Below the pieces are notes generated by a model. That model worked only from the letters and a program-made list of their open reading frames with translations. It was not told where the DNA came from and ran no database searches. From Paenibacillus terrigena DSM 21567 (GTDB lineage: Bacteria > Bacillota > Bacilli > Paenibacillales > Paenibacillaceae), in NCBI RefSeq assembly GCF_000374845.1, contig NZ_KB895426.1, positions 1 to 64,000 of the forward strand: a DNA stretch of 64,000 bases, given 5' to 3'. The position numbers and the translations under genes are program-made. Below, piece after piece: positions 53,573 through 62,200 of the stretch. Within the stretch, counting starts at the first letter, position 1. Each line of letters opens with the position of its first letter.

Positions 53573-54358
53573 ATGATTGATGTATCACCTTCATCATTTG
53601 TATTAAAACCAGCTTTTGCCAAAATCGTATGTGAACCGAACTGGAAGTGGGCCAAGCGGGAAAAGCCGCTGGAGAACTTCGATCTGTTCTATGTATGGAG
53701 CGGCGAAGGCGAATTGATTCTGAACGATGAGCCGTACCAAGTGGGCAAGGGTAGCTGCTTCTTATTTCGTCCTGGGGATCACACGAGTGCGACGCATAAT
53801 CCACAGAAACCGCTTGTCCTTACGTACATTCACTTTGATATTGAAGAAGCCTTAAATCTTATTCCCGCTCGTTATCGAGTGATCCAGGATACACTTGATT
53901 TTGAATATTTATTATCTCGTTATGTTCGCTTGTTCCTCGTGCAGACGTTCGCTGCCGATGTTGAGGCGAAGCTGATGCTCAAGCAGATGATGATTCATTT
54001 GCTTCGGGAAGAGCAGGAGGTACCGGTGGAGAAGAAAGTGAGCAACCAGATCACCGAAGTGATCCATGAGATCGCGAACTATATTCGTCAGCATCCGAGC
54101 GTGCAGCATCGCGTGGAAGATTTAGCGAAGCGGGCGCAGCTGTCGCCGCGATACTTTTCCATTAAATTCAAGGAGCTGATTGGCGCTTCCGTCCAGTCTT
54201 ACATTATTCGGACGCGGATCGAACGGGCGGAGCATTTGCTGCACCATGCAGGGATGAATGTGACTGAAGTCGCGGATGCGCTCGGTTATCGGGACATTTT
54301 CTTCTTTAGTCGACAATTTAAGCAGTATACTGGAAAAAGTCCTTCGGAGATTCGTTAG
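53573..54358 (+). CDS. AraC-family regulator with cupin-like sensor
   Basis: A 261-residue regulator. The N-terminal ~100 residues form an AraC-type cupin sensor (FDLFYVWSGEGELILNDEPYQVGKGSCFLFRPGD). The C-terminal HTH domain (~165-261) has VEDLAKRAQLSPRYFSIKFKELIG and VTEVADALGYRDIFFFSRQFKQYTGKSPSEIR. GTAGGAGGGAATCCG precedes the ATG. It is located right after the MITE; targets are unknown. Confidence 0.92.
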   Translation: MIDVSPSSFVLKPAFAKIVCEPNWKWAKREKPLENFDLFYVWSGEGELILNDEPYQVGKGSCFLFRPGDHTSATHNPQKPLVLTYIHFDIEEALNLIPARYRVIQDTLDFEYLLSRYVRLFLVQTFAADVEAKLMLKQMMIHLLREEQEVPVEKKVSNQITEVIHEIANYIRQHPSVQHRVEDLAKRAQLSPRYFSIKFKELIGASVQSYIIRTRIERAEHLLHHAGMNVTEVADALGYRDIFFFSRQFKQYTGKSPSEIR

Positions 54359-54415
54359 AAATTTTAGGAATAAAGAAGGATTTCACACAATGCATGTTCC
54401 TATTTTGGAAAAATA

Positions 54416-54424
54416 TGTTATAAT
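54416..54424 (+). promoter_or_regulatory. Extended -10 promoter of the holin-like toxin gene
   Basis: TGTTATAAT matches TGnTATAAT, 68 bases before the toxin start. A clear -35 is missing, as is often so with extended -10 promoters. Confidence 0.55.
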
Positions 54425-54491
54425 CATAACACAATAGACTAAGGTGATCGGTTGCATTCCTAACAAGTCGGAGGACGGAGGGGGTGTTACT

Positions 54492-54575
54492 ATGGAAGTA
54501 AAGGATGCATTAACATTAATGCTCTCATTTGGGCTATTTCTCATTACTTTACTTTCGTACATGAAAAAGAAGTAG
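54492..54575 (+). CDS. Holin-like type I toxin peptide
   Basis: A 27-residue peptide MEVKDALTLMLSFGLFLITLL... ending with SYMKKK. It is a single membrane helix with an acidic start and basic end, in the style of the putative holin-like toxins (TxpA/BsrG group) of Bacillota. GGAGGACGGAGGGGG gives a very strong ribosome binding site. Its stop codon abuts a strong hairpin. In known systems a convergent antisense RNA silences it; here the antisense transcript is only inferred. Confidence 0.75.
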   Translation: MEVKDALTLMLSFGLFLITLLSYMKKK

Positions 54576-54613
54576 ACCTCCCTTGATTTATCTTCGCGGA
54601 TAAGGGAGGTCTT
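54575..54613. terminator. Hairpin at the toxin stop codon
   Basis: GACCTCCCTT pairs with AAGGGAGGTC; the stem starts at the last base of the toxin stop codon. On the minus strand it is followed by TACTTCTTTTT, so it could end an antisense RNA. Confidence 0.7.
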
Positions 54614-54663
54614 CGGATACGATGCTATGCAGCCGGCCGCCTGTGAAGGCGATCTATTGTCAA

Positions 54664-54735
54664 GGCCGCAGGTGCGCCAACACTTACGGCCTTTATGAAC
54701 GCTCTCCATCCCGCCAAGGATGTAGGGCGTTTTTT
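54664..54735. other. Structured stretch after the toxin: two further hairpins
   Basis: GGCCG-cag-GTG pairs with CAC-tta-CGGCC (54664-54691). Then AACGC...CCATCC pairs with GGATG...GGCGTT followed by TTTTTT (54698-54735), a terminator on the plus strand. This dense structure next to a toxin gene suggests a regulatory RNA; no coding frame was seen. Confidence 0.55.
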
Positions 54736-54849
54736 GCATGATTATGCAATAATTGGTATAGCTTCGGGCAGTGCTGCCCTTTCACATAACGTTATTCTAA
54801 CATAGTTGCCAATATTTTGAAAAGGGCAAATCGCACACTCACGTCCAGA

Positions 54850-55641
54850 TTAGGCTTTCGGATGGATTGTGCCGAGTGCTTCGCCCATCTTGACTGTGGA
54901 GCCGAGCGCTAGATCGCTTCGCGGGGTGAAGGTGCCGTTCTCTGTGAGCAGGACGACGGTGGATCCAAATTCAAAATAGGCGAGATCCTGCCCTTTCTCC
55001 AACGATTTAGGCAGCGGGTTCACGTATTGAATGCTGCTGACATTCATCGCGCCGACCTTCACAACAACCACTTCACCAAAGTGATGACGTATGTATGTAA
55101 TTAGCCTTTCATTCCGGCTAAGCACCCGCTTCATGTGATGGAGTCCAAAATCGTTGACCGGATAGACTTTCCCCGGTACATGCTCGGATTCAACCAAGTT
55201 CCCTGCGATAGGTGTATGAATGCGGTGATAGTCAGTTGGGCTTAAATAGAGGACGAAATAAGTTCCATGCTTATACTTTTGCGTATAAGGGGATTGATTG
55301 AGCAGCTCCTCGATCGTGTAATCTTGCCCCTTCACGTTCAGCAGCAGTCCATTTTCAATCGGACCGATGCCTGTGATCAGTGCATCGACAGGGCTGACGA
55401 GGGTATCCGGATTCGGATCGATTGGACGAAGTCCCGGCTTGAGCCGTCTTGTAAAAAATTGATTCAACGTACGGTATTCATGTAATTCTTTCTCCGCATC
55501 TTCAATTGATATTCCGTAAATTTTCGCAAATCTCGGAATGAGATGCCGGCTTGCGCTGGAATGGGCGAACTTCCCCGTCAACTGTGAGATCCACTTCCGT
55601 GAGGAGAGCTCGGTCATTAACCGCAGCAATGATTTGGCCAT
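54850..55641 (-). CDS. psd: Phosphatidylserine decarboxylase
   Basis: A 263-residue proenzyme making phosphatidylethanolamine from phosphatidylserine. The autocatalytic site GST is seen in FGSTVVLL near the C-terminus and SPTDYHRIHTPI is the conserved DYHRIH block. The ATG at 55641 follows GAAGGGTGAAAG. Length fits the short (type II/B. subtilis-like) group. It is monocistronic. Confidence 0.93.
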   Translation of the reverse strand: MAKSLLRLMTELSSRKWISQLTGKFAHSSASRHLIPRFAKIYGISIEDAEKELHEYRTLNQFFTRRLKPGLRPIDPNPDTLVSPVDALITGIGPIENGLLLNVKGQDYTIEELLNQSPYTQKYKHGTYFVLYLSPTDYHRIHTPIAGNLVESEHVPGKVYPVNDFGLHHMKRVLSRNERLITYIRHHFGEVVVVKVGAMNVSSIQYVNPLPKSLEKGQDLAYFEFGSTVVLLTENGTFTPRSDLALGSTVKMGEALGTIHPKA

Positions 55642-55842
55642 GTTTCTTTCACCCTTCCTTCTCATCCGTTATATTGCCATATAACGCAGTGTAAATCAAT
55701 ACGGAAGATCGCGGGGCGAGTGTTCGTGGGAGATAAGCCGAGACAGACTGTCGCCATGCGGTAGAGGAAATTAACGATTTTCAAGTCATGTGCTGTAGAT
55801 TATGATTTACGATAAATGAATAACGTTGAGGGTGTGTCATTG

Positions 55843-56142
55843 GTGAGCGAAATCCTAGGGTTATTAGCTTTTGGAGTTCTTCTTGTTGGGTTATATCTTG
55901 TCTATTTAAGAAGACCAAATGATATTTTTATTGCAAAGGTACTGAATAAAGAAGAGGAAGAATTTACGGTTATGGGAGCGGCGAATACAGTACAATCGCG
56001 AACGGTTATGCTGTTAAAGGATAACGCTCAAAGCGTTAAGGTTACTGTCATGGATCCTACTTTGTTCGAGAAAATAAAGATTGGTGATGAAGGATGGGCG
56101 ACGACAAAAGGGGATCTATTAATTAGCTTTGAAAAGAATTAA
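55843..56142 (+). CDS. Small membrane protein of unknown function
   Basis: A 99-residue protein with one N-terminal membrane helix (EILGLLAFGVLLVGLYLVYL) and a soluble ~70-residue C-terminal part. The GTG at 55843 has GAGGGTG eight bases upstream; TTG at 55840 or ATG at 55816 are alternatives. No family recognised. Confidence 0.65.
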   Translation: MSEILGLLAFGVLLVGLYLVYLRRPNDIFIAKVLNKEEEEFTVMGAANTVQSRTVMLLKDNAQSVKVTVMDPTLFEKIKIGDEGWATTKGDLLISFEKN

Positions 56143-56196
56143 TTAAAGCCGCGTGATGATGCCGCAGCGTCACTCTCTGCTGCCTACACTGGATAT

Positions 56197-56373
56197 TTGC
56201 AGTAACTTTCCATTCATTCGTATCCGATTAAGGACTATCCTGTATTTTTGCATTAACTTTGGTGTGATTGGGCTAAAAACAGTTAAATGGAGGCCTCTAT
56301 CCTGCTAGAATCCATGATAGGAAGTAAATGGGGTGCAAACCGTGCCCTTATGTTGCATGGAATCCATGATAGG
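56197..56373. repeat. Two pairs of short direct repeats at ~51-bp spacing
   Basis: TTGCAGTAACTTT at 56197 and TTGCATTAACTTT at 56248 are 51 bp apart. GAATCCATGATAGG occurs identically at 56308 and 56360, 52 bp apart. The two motifs are unrelated. The remaining part of this 374-base gap has no gene. Confidence 0.85.
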
Positions 56374-56472
56374 TAGAATCGTATGCGAGGATCGGATAGG
56401 ATTCCGGGCTCAAACGTTGTTCCCGGTTGAGGATATATTTTACGGTAATTTCAATAGACAGATAGTTAACAC

Positions 56473-56512
56473 CAAAAGCCCCGCAAGTCTTCACCAGGCC
56501 TGCGGGACTCTT
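56473..56512 (-). terminator. Terminator of the YheC/D-like gene
   Basis: On the minus strand CCCGCA pairs with TGCGGG over a ~20-base loop and is followed by GCTTTT, four bases after the stop. Confidence 0.65.
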
Positions 56513-56516
56513 CATC

Positions 56517-57605
56517 TTAATGAGATTGCTTCAATACATGACTCGCATACGCGATTGGGTTGCGGAAGGTTGACTTCCAGACCTGCGTCAGTCCCGCTTC
56601 GCGGAAGCTGTAGCGCTGATCCCGGCCATTGCATTCGATGAACATGGGAGCGCCTTCTTGGGTTAGGCCCATATCGAGCCCTACGTCAGCGAGATGGGGG
56701 AGTGTCATCTCCAGGCGTTTGACAATATACATAGAGAGGAAGCTAATGTGACTCATGAGGTACGCTTTGGAAAGGGCTGGTAGAGCCCTTGCGATTACTT
56801 TATCCGCAGGTAAGCTGGTGCCGCCTCTAGCGAGATTGGTGACATACCGATGGTGGGCGGCGATACGTGCGATCATGCCGGTGATCTGCCATTCGCCGTT
56901 CACGCTTCGCTGCACGGATACTCTTAGGTCGAAGGGACGACCTTGGTATTTCGCGAGCGGAATATATTGTTGAATGAGATATTGTTCTCTTCCAATTTTG
57001 CGCTGGATGACGCCAGGCAGCTCACCCATATGACATTTGACCGTTCTCCAGACGGTCCTTCTGCCTGTGATCGGGTAGGTTACATGCCAAGTGCCATGGA
57101 TGCACCGGAGCTTCATGACCCCGCGCCCTAGACTGCTGTTATTGGGTTTCAAGATCAGTCCGGCGTGTCTTTCCATCATGTGCGCTAGGTTCACTTTGCT
57201 GAACGGAAGGGTCTCCGGCAAATGTGTCTTGAGCATCAGATCATGCTGGAGCAATTCATGAACGTATAGCTTCCCATAACGATTTTCTTCGTTAAAGAGA
57301 TAAATCCCGCTCTCGACGAGTGATCGAATCTGGTGATTACAATCGGATTTGAGATAGATCGCTCGATTGTGCACGACACGGGGCGTGGGAACACTTTTTC
57401 GAATATACCCATACTTCGATTTGACATAAGCGGTTGTGAACGGTTCCCCCGGCTGAATGTCCGAGAGGCGAAAATAACACGGGATGATTCCGAATTCTTG
57501 ACCGGCCTCTTCGTAGGCGGATAATGATTCGTTCTGCGTCCTGCCTAACGGTATGCCGCGATACGCACTGGCATTGAGTAATATGCCCACATAGGCTTCC
57601 CCCAT
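56517..57605 (-). CDS. YheC/YheD-family endospore coat-associated ATP-grasp protein
   Basis: A 362-residue protein. The ATG at 57605 follows AGGAGGAGAGAAG; a frame starting at 57779 lacks a site. GIIPCYFRL, LILKPNNSSLGRGVM and RDQRYSF are YheC/YheD features, and the C-terminal part is an ATP-grasp fold with LDMGLTQEGAPMFIECNGR carrying the Mg ligands. In B. subtilis YheC and YheD are coat associated and expressed in the mother cell. It diverges from a CotSA-like glycosyltransferase followed by a giant repeat protein, so the region looks spore-surface related. Confidence 0.88.
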   Translation of the reverse strand: MGEAYVGILLNASAYRGIPLGRTQNESLSAYEEAGQEFGIIPCYFRLSDIQPGEPFTTAYVKSKYGYIRKSVPTPRVVHNRAIYLKSDCNHQIRSLVESGIYLFNEENRYGKLYVHELLQHDLMLKTHLPETLPFSKVNLAHMMERHAGLILKPNNSSLGRGVMKLRCIHGTWHVTYPITGRRTVWRTVKCHMGELPGVIQRKIGREQYLIQQYIPLAKYQGRPFDLRVSVQRSVNGEWQITGMIARIAAHHRYVTNLARGGTSLPADKVIARALPALSKAYLMSHISFLSMYIVKRLEMTLPHLADVGLDMGLTQEGAPMFIECNGRDQRYSFREAGLTQVWKSTFRNPIAYASHVLKQSH

Positions 57606-57787
57606 GAGCTTCTCTCCTCCTGTTCTATCGGATACATAGACGTTTGATGCTTGTATGTTAGTGTATGAGTTTGGTAGATGTTTCGAAAAGGCGATTGCTG
57701 ACGGTGATTTGACCATTTTTGGCGAAGTTATGATCGTTCTCGGACGAAGGTGTATATGTTGTGATATAGAATTATCCATTAGTGCGA

Positions 57788-57956
57788 GTTCAAAAAGTCA
57801 GCTTTTCAGCACCGAGAAGGTTGCGAGAATCTGAAGAAGGAGGAACGGAGTTTAGGAAAAACCTAAATGAGTACCGGACTTCGAGGGTGAACGCAAGATT
57901 CGATGTCGAATTCACATCATGAAAATACTTCGTGATCAAAAGATGATTTTTTGAAT
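57788..57956 (-). repeat. MITE-like element, copy B (inverted)
   Basis: A 169-bp element whose reverse complement matches copy A at 53358-53525 over its whole length with scattered substitutions. One end is perfect GTTCAAAAAGTC, the other has diverged to TTTTTTGAAT. It lies 24 bases before the glycosyltransferase start and may carry its leader or promoter. Confidence 0.9.
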
Positions 57957-57979
57957 ATCCTCTGGAAGGGAGAAATACG

Positions 57980-59143
57980 ATGGGACGACCTAGCGTGGCA
58001 ATTGTTACACCGGGCTCCTTTCCGATTCCTTCGGCGCGAGGCAGCTCGGTGGAACGGGTGGTAGAGCAAGTCGTTCCGCTGGCGCAGCATCGGCTCCATT
58101 GTTATATTTTTGGCCGTACTGCGAAGCATCTTCCTAGTTATGGGACGATTCATGGCGTACCTTGTTATCGGGTTCCATACGGAAGTGGAGCACGTTACAT
58201 CCAAGCGGTGATCAGGCATCTGCTCCTCCTTAGACCAGACATCATTCAGGTTGAGAATCGACCCAGATATGTCCTGGCGATCAAGAAGCGTATGCGGCAT
58301 GCGCGTATATTTCTCTATTTGCATTCGATGACCTATATTTCGAGGACCGTCATACCGGCTCGAACCTTACGCCGCGCACTGCAGTGTGCGGATCGGATTA
58401 TGGTGAACAGCATGTTCCTGAAGGAGCGCCTTATTAGTCGGTTTCGTGATATGGAAGCGAAAATTGTCGTGAATCATCTTGGGGTCAATCTAGAGCAGTT
58501 CCAACTTCATAAGAGTGAATTCGGGTATGGGAACGTAACCAATGACTGGAAGATTCGTCAAGGGTTATCGGGACGGCGAATCATATTATTCGCAGGAAGA
58601 TTGAATCCCCAGAAGGGGGTGCATCATCTGCTGGAAGCGATGCGGTACATCGCGTTGATAGAGCCTTCAGCCGTGCTGGTCATTGTGGGCAGCGCCTTCT
58701 ATGGTTCAAGACGACGGACCGCTTATGTTCGTAAATTAGAGCGGATGGCACGGCGAATCCCGCATCATGTGCGGTTTATACCGTATGTCCCTTATGATGA
58801 GATAGCACGCTGGTTCAGCATTTCTGATGTTGTCGTTGTCCCTTCCGTACGGGATGAAGCATTCGGGCTTGTCAATGTGGAGGCCATGGCTGCAGGGGTG
58901 CCTGTGGTTGCTGCGAGGACAGGCGGAATCCGTGAGATTGTGCAGCATCATATAACAGGGTTCCTCGTAGACACGCAGCAGCTCACGAAGGAACTCGTCC
59001 CGTATATCCTCTATATTCTGCGAGACGCTTCGCTCCAACATCGGTTGGGTCAGGCAGGTGCGGAGCGGGTGCAGAAGTATTTCACATGGCAGCATACAGC
59101 GGATCGCTGGGCCAGCCTAATCGAACAACGTGCCAGTGTTTGA
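57980..59143 (+). CDS. GT4-family glycosyltransferase (CotSA-like)
   Basis: A 387-residue GT-B enzyme. The N-terminal domain starts SVAIVTPGSFPIPSARGSSVE, and the C-terminal domain shows FAGRLNPQKGVHHLLEAM (~205-222) and the EAFGLVNVEAMAAGVPVVA sugar-nucleotide motif (~293-311). It resembles spore coat protein CotSA. GGAAGGGAG precedes the ATG. With the repeat protein 144 bases downstream it may glycosylate a spore surface component; this is inference. Confidence 0.9.
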   Translation: MGRPSVAIVTPGSFPIPSARGSSVERVVEQVVPLAQHRLHCYIFGRTAKHLPSYGTIHGVPCYRVPYGSGARYIQAVIRHLLLLRPDIIQVENRPRYVLAIKKRMRHARIFLYLHSMTYISRTVIPARTLRRALQCADRIMVNSMFLKERLISRFRDMEAKIVVNHLGVNLEQFQLHKSEFGYGNVTNDWKIRQGLSGRRIILFAGRLNPQKGVHHLLEAMRYIALIEPSAVLVIVGSAFYGSRRRTAYVRKLERMARRIPHHVRFIPYVPYDEIARWFSISDVVVVPSVRDEAFGLVNVEAMAAGVPVVAARTGGIREIVQHHITGFLVDTQQLTKELVPYILYILRDASLQHRLGQAGAERVQKYFTWQHTADRWASLIEQRASV

Positions 59144-59173
59144 TTGAGTTCTTATAGCAGATTTTTCAAGCGT

Positions 59174-59206
59174 ACACCGAAGGAAATTCGTTCGGTGTTT
59201 TTCTTT
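59174..59206 (+). terminator. Terminator after the glycosyltransferase gene
   Basis: ACACCGAA pairs with TTCGGTGT and is followed by TTTTTC. Confidence 0.85.
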
Positions 59207-59287
59207 TTTCAGGGCTTAGGCGAGTGACAGGGTCCTAGTCGAGTGCATATGATGCAAATGACGATCTATGCAGGAAGGAGAGGGCTC

Positions 59288-62200
59288 ATGAAAAAACCGA
59301 AAAGATCGGCGAGATCGACGAAATCGAAAAAGCCGCTTTATTATGTCGATAACCCGAACTCTCGCGAACTAAATTGGCTCGGAACTGCGAACAAAACGCA
59401 GGCGGCCGTCGATCCCCAAGAAGAAAAGGATGTATCGATTAATGCGATGACTCCACTTCCGACTCGGCCTGAAACAAATTCGAAATCCGATGACACTGAA
59501 ATATTGATCCCATTGGAAGATGTCCTTAGCCAAGTGATAGAAGAAGCTCAAGTGCAGCTGCAATCCGAGCCGGAAGTCAAATTACAAGAACGGAAGCTTG
59601 CGATGAGCTTGAAGTCTGAGATTTCGAAAGACACGGAATCCGGGCCCGCGCCACTAGAGCAGCGACCGGAATCATCCGAATCCGATAATTCGGCATCGTC
59701 TGCATCACGGACGAAGCTGGAAGCAAGAAGAGCATCTGCGATGAAGCCGCCATCTGAAGTTGCGGCGGAAGCGGACAGCGCCACGCAACCCCCGTCCACA
59801 CGAGGGAACAAGACCGCAAGCGAATCCGTTGAAGAACGACGCGCAGCCGTCAGAGCGCGATCCAAATCGAAGTCAGAGCCTCAAGCGGAAGTGACACTGC
59901 CAGAAGCCCCACCTGAACCTCCAAAGGTTGAGGAGGTTAAGAGCGAAGCAGTCCAAGAAGTGAAGGTCGAGGTACAGCAAGTGCCGGAAGCCTTTGAACA
60001 ACAGGAATACGATGAAGCGAACAGCCTCTCCAGGATCTTCTCTCCGTTCGGGCGCAATAAAGGGGTCGTCTATACCGACGATCTTGTCGACGGTGCCGTT
60101 ACGAATGAGAAGCTCGCACCTTATTCGATTGACGGATCGAAGATCAAGAAGGAGAGCATTGGCGCTGACGCGCTGAAGGATTATGCCATTCAGAGCATTA
60201 AGATTGCAGACGGAGCCATTAGCGCCGCCAAAATTGCTCCAGAATCGGTATCCGGTGAACACCTCATCCGTCAATCCATCACCAGTGGTAAAATCCGCGA
60301 TCGTTCCATCACGGGTGAGAAGCTTAAAGACGGAAGCATTACATCTGAGAAACTCGCCGACAAGACTATCGATTCGAATAAAATCGCAGAAGGTTCTATT
60401 CAGACGAAACACTTGGCTTCGCTTATCGTATCCAGCGATCTTATTCAGAACCAATCGATTACCTCCGAGAAAATCCGCAGCGGTGCGGTACAAACCGAGA
60501 ACCTCGCGAATGACGTTATCGATACTTCGAAGCTTAGCGATGGTGCGGTGACGTCAGATAAGCTGCAGGATGAATCCGTAACGGAGAGCAAAATCTTCCC
60601 GGGCAGTGTCGTTGGCGTCCACCTGAAGGAAGGCGCTGTAACGAAACGCCATATCGCGAAGAAGTCGATCCAACGTGATCATATCGAGGACGCTCAGATT
60701 GATTCCCATCATATCTTGCCTGCCGCGATTCATTCGGTGCATTTGAAGCCGAATTCGATCTCGTCGGTGTTACTCGACTCGCAGGCTGTAGGCACACCGC
60801 ATCTCCAAGATGACGCAATTAAGCAGCAGCATATCGGTGTATCTGAAATTCAGACATGGCATTTTGCGGATCAGAGTATTACATCGCCGAAGCTTGCAGA
60901 CCAAGCGGTATCCACCGTCAAACTCGTAGACCATGCGGTGACGACTTCCAAAATTGCGGATCAGAGCATCATTCCGCAGAAGTTAGCCGATGAAGCCATT
61001 CAATCCCGTCACCTCGCTAAGAACACTGTGGTCGCCGATAAAATTGCTCCGCTTGCCATCGGTTCAGGCCATTTGAAATCAGAGTCCGTAGGACCGGAGC
61101 ATATTCAAGATCAAGCGATCATGGAGATTCATCTGAACAGAAGCGCCGTGACATCCGATAAGATTAACAATCGTGCGGTTCAATCGGAGCACATCGAACT
61201 TGCAGGCATTCATACCGAACATTTGGCGAATGAAACCATTACGAGCGATAAATTAGCGAAGAATAGTGTCCTAACCGAAGCCATCGTCGATGGTTCCGTG
61301 ACGGAAGCGAAGCTGGCTTCCCAAAGTGTCACTTCCGATGTTCTGGCCGATGACGCGGTTCAGGCCTTCCATATCGCAGAGAAGTCCGTCACATCACAGG
61401 CGATTGCACAAGAAGCTGTTCAATCGTTCCACATTCAGGCTGGTTCGATTGGCAGTGAGCATCTCCAGATGTTCTCCGTCGGTCAACCGATGCTGAAGAA
61501 CGAGGCGGTATCTGCGGAGAAAATCGCATCCAATGCGATCCGTGACCGACATATCGGACCGGGTACGGTATTCTCTCACCATCTGGCAGATCATGCCGTG
61601 ACATCGCTCAAAATTTCTCCAGAGAGTGTCTCCACAGATAAATTAAATGACATGGCTGTTACAACACCAAAGCTAGCAGATCAGAGTGTTAACTCCTCTA
61701 AAATCGGATACGAAGCTGTTATGACATCGCATCTATCCGCTGGTGCTGTAACTTCGCCGATTATTGCAGAACAGGCGATTAGCTCTGAACATCTCCAGGA
61801 TCAGATTGTCGGGACAGAGCATCTTCAATTCGATGCGGTTGGCACGGAACAGTTGCAGGACGGATCCATTACTTCAGAGAAGATTACGAAACAGAGTATT
61901 ACCAGTGACAAGATGGCAATCGGTTCTGTTGATGGGCCGCATATTCGCAATCAAGCCATTCACAGCAGTCATCTAATGCAAGAAACGATTCAGTCCCAAC
62001 ATCTAAGAGATGAGAGCGTATCGACAGCGAAGCTCGCGGACGGCAGTGTGACGAGTGATAAGCTCGCCATCGAGAGCATCACGGAAGATCATTTGGCGTC
62101 AAGCTCCGTGGGGCAAGACAAAATTCAGCCTGGAGCCATTACTTCTGTCCATATCCAAGATGAGTCGGTTCAGGATCAGCACCTCGAGGATCATGCTGTG

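Noticed and set aside
54383-54739. 118-residue minus-strand protein opposite the toxin
   Set aside because: Frame crosses three hairpins and the toxin gene and has no family resemblance; the minus strand more likely encodes an RNA if anything.
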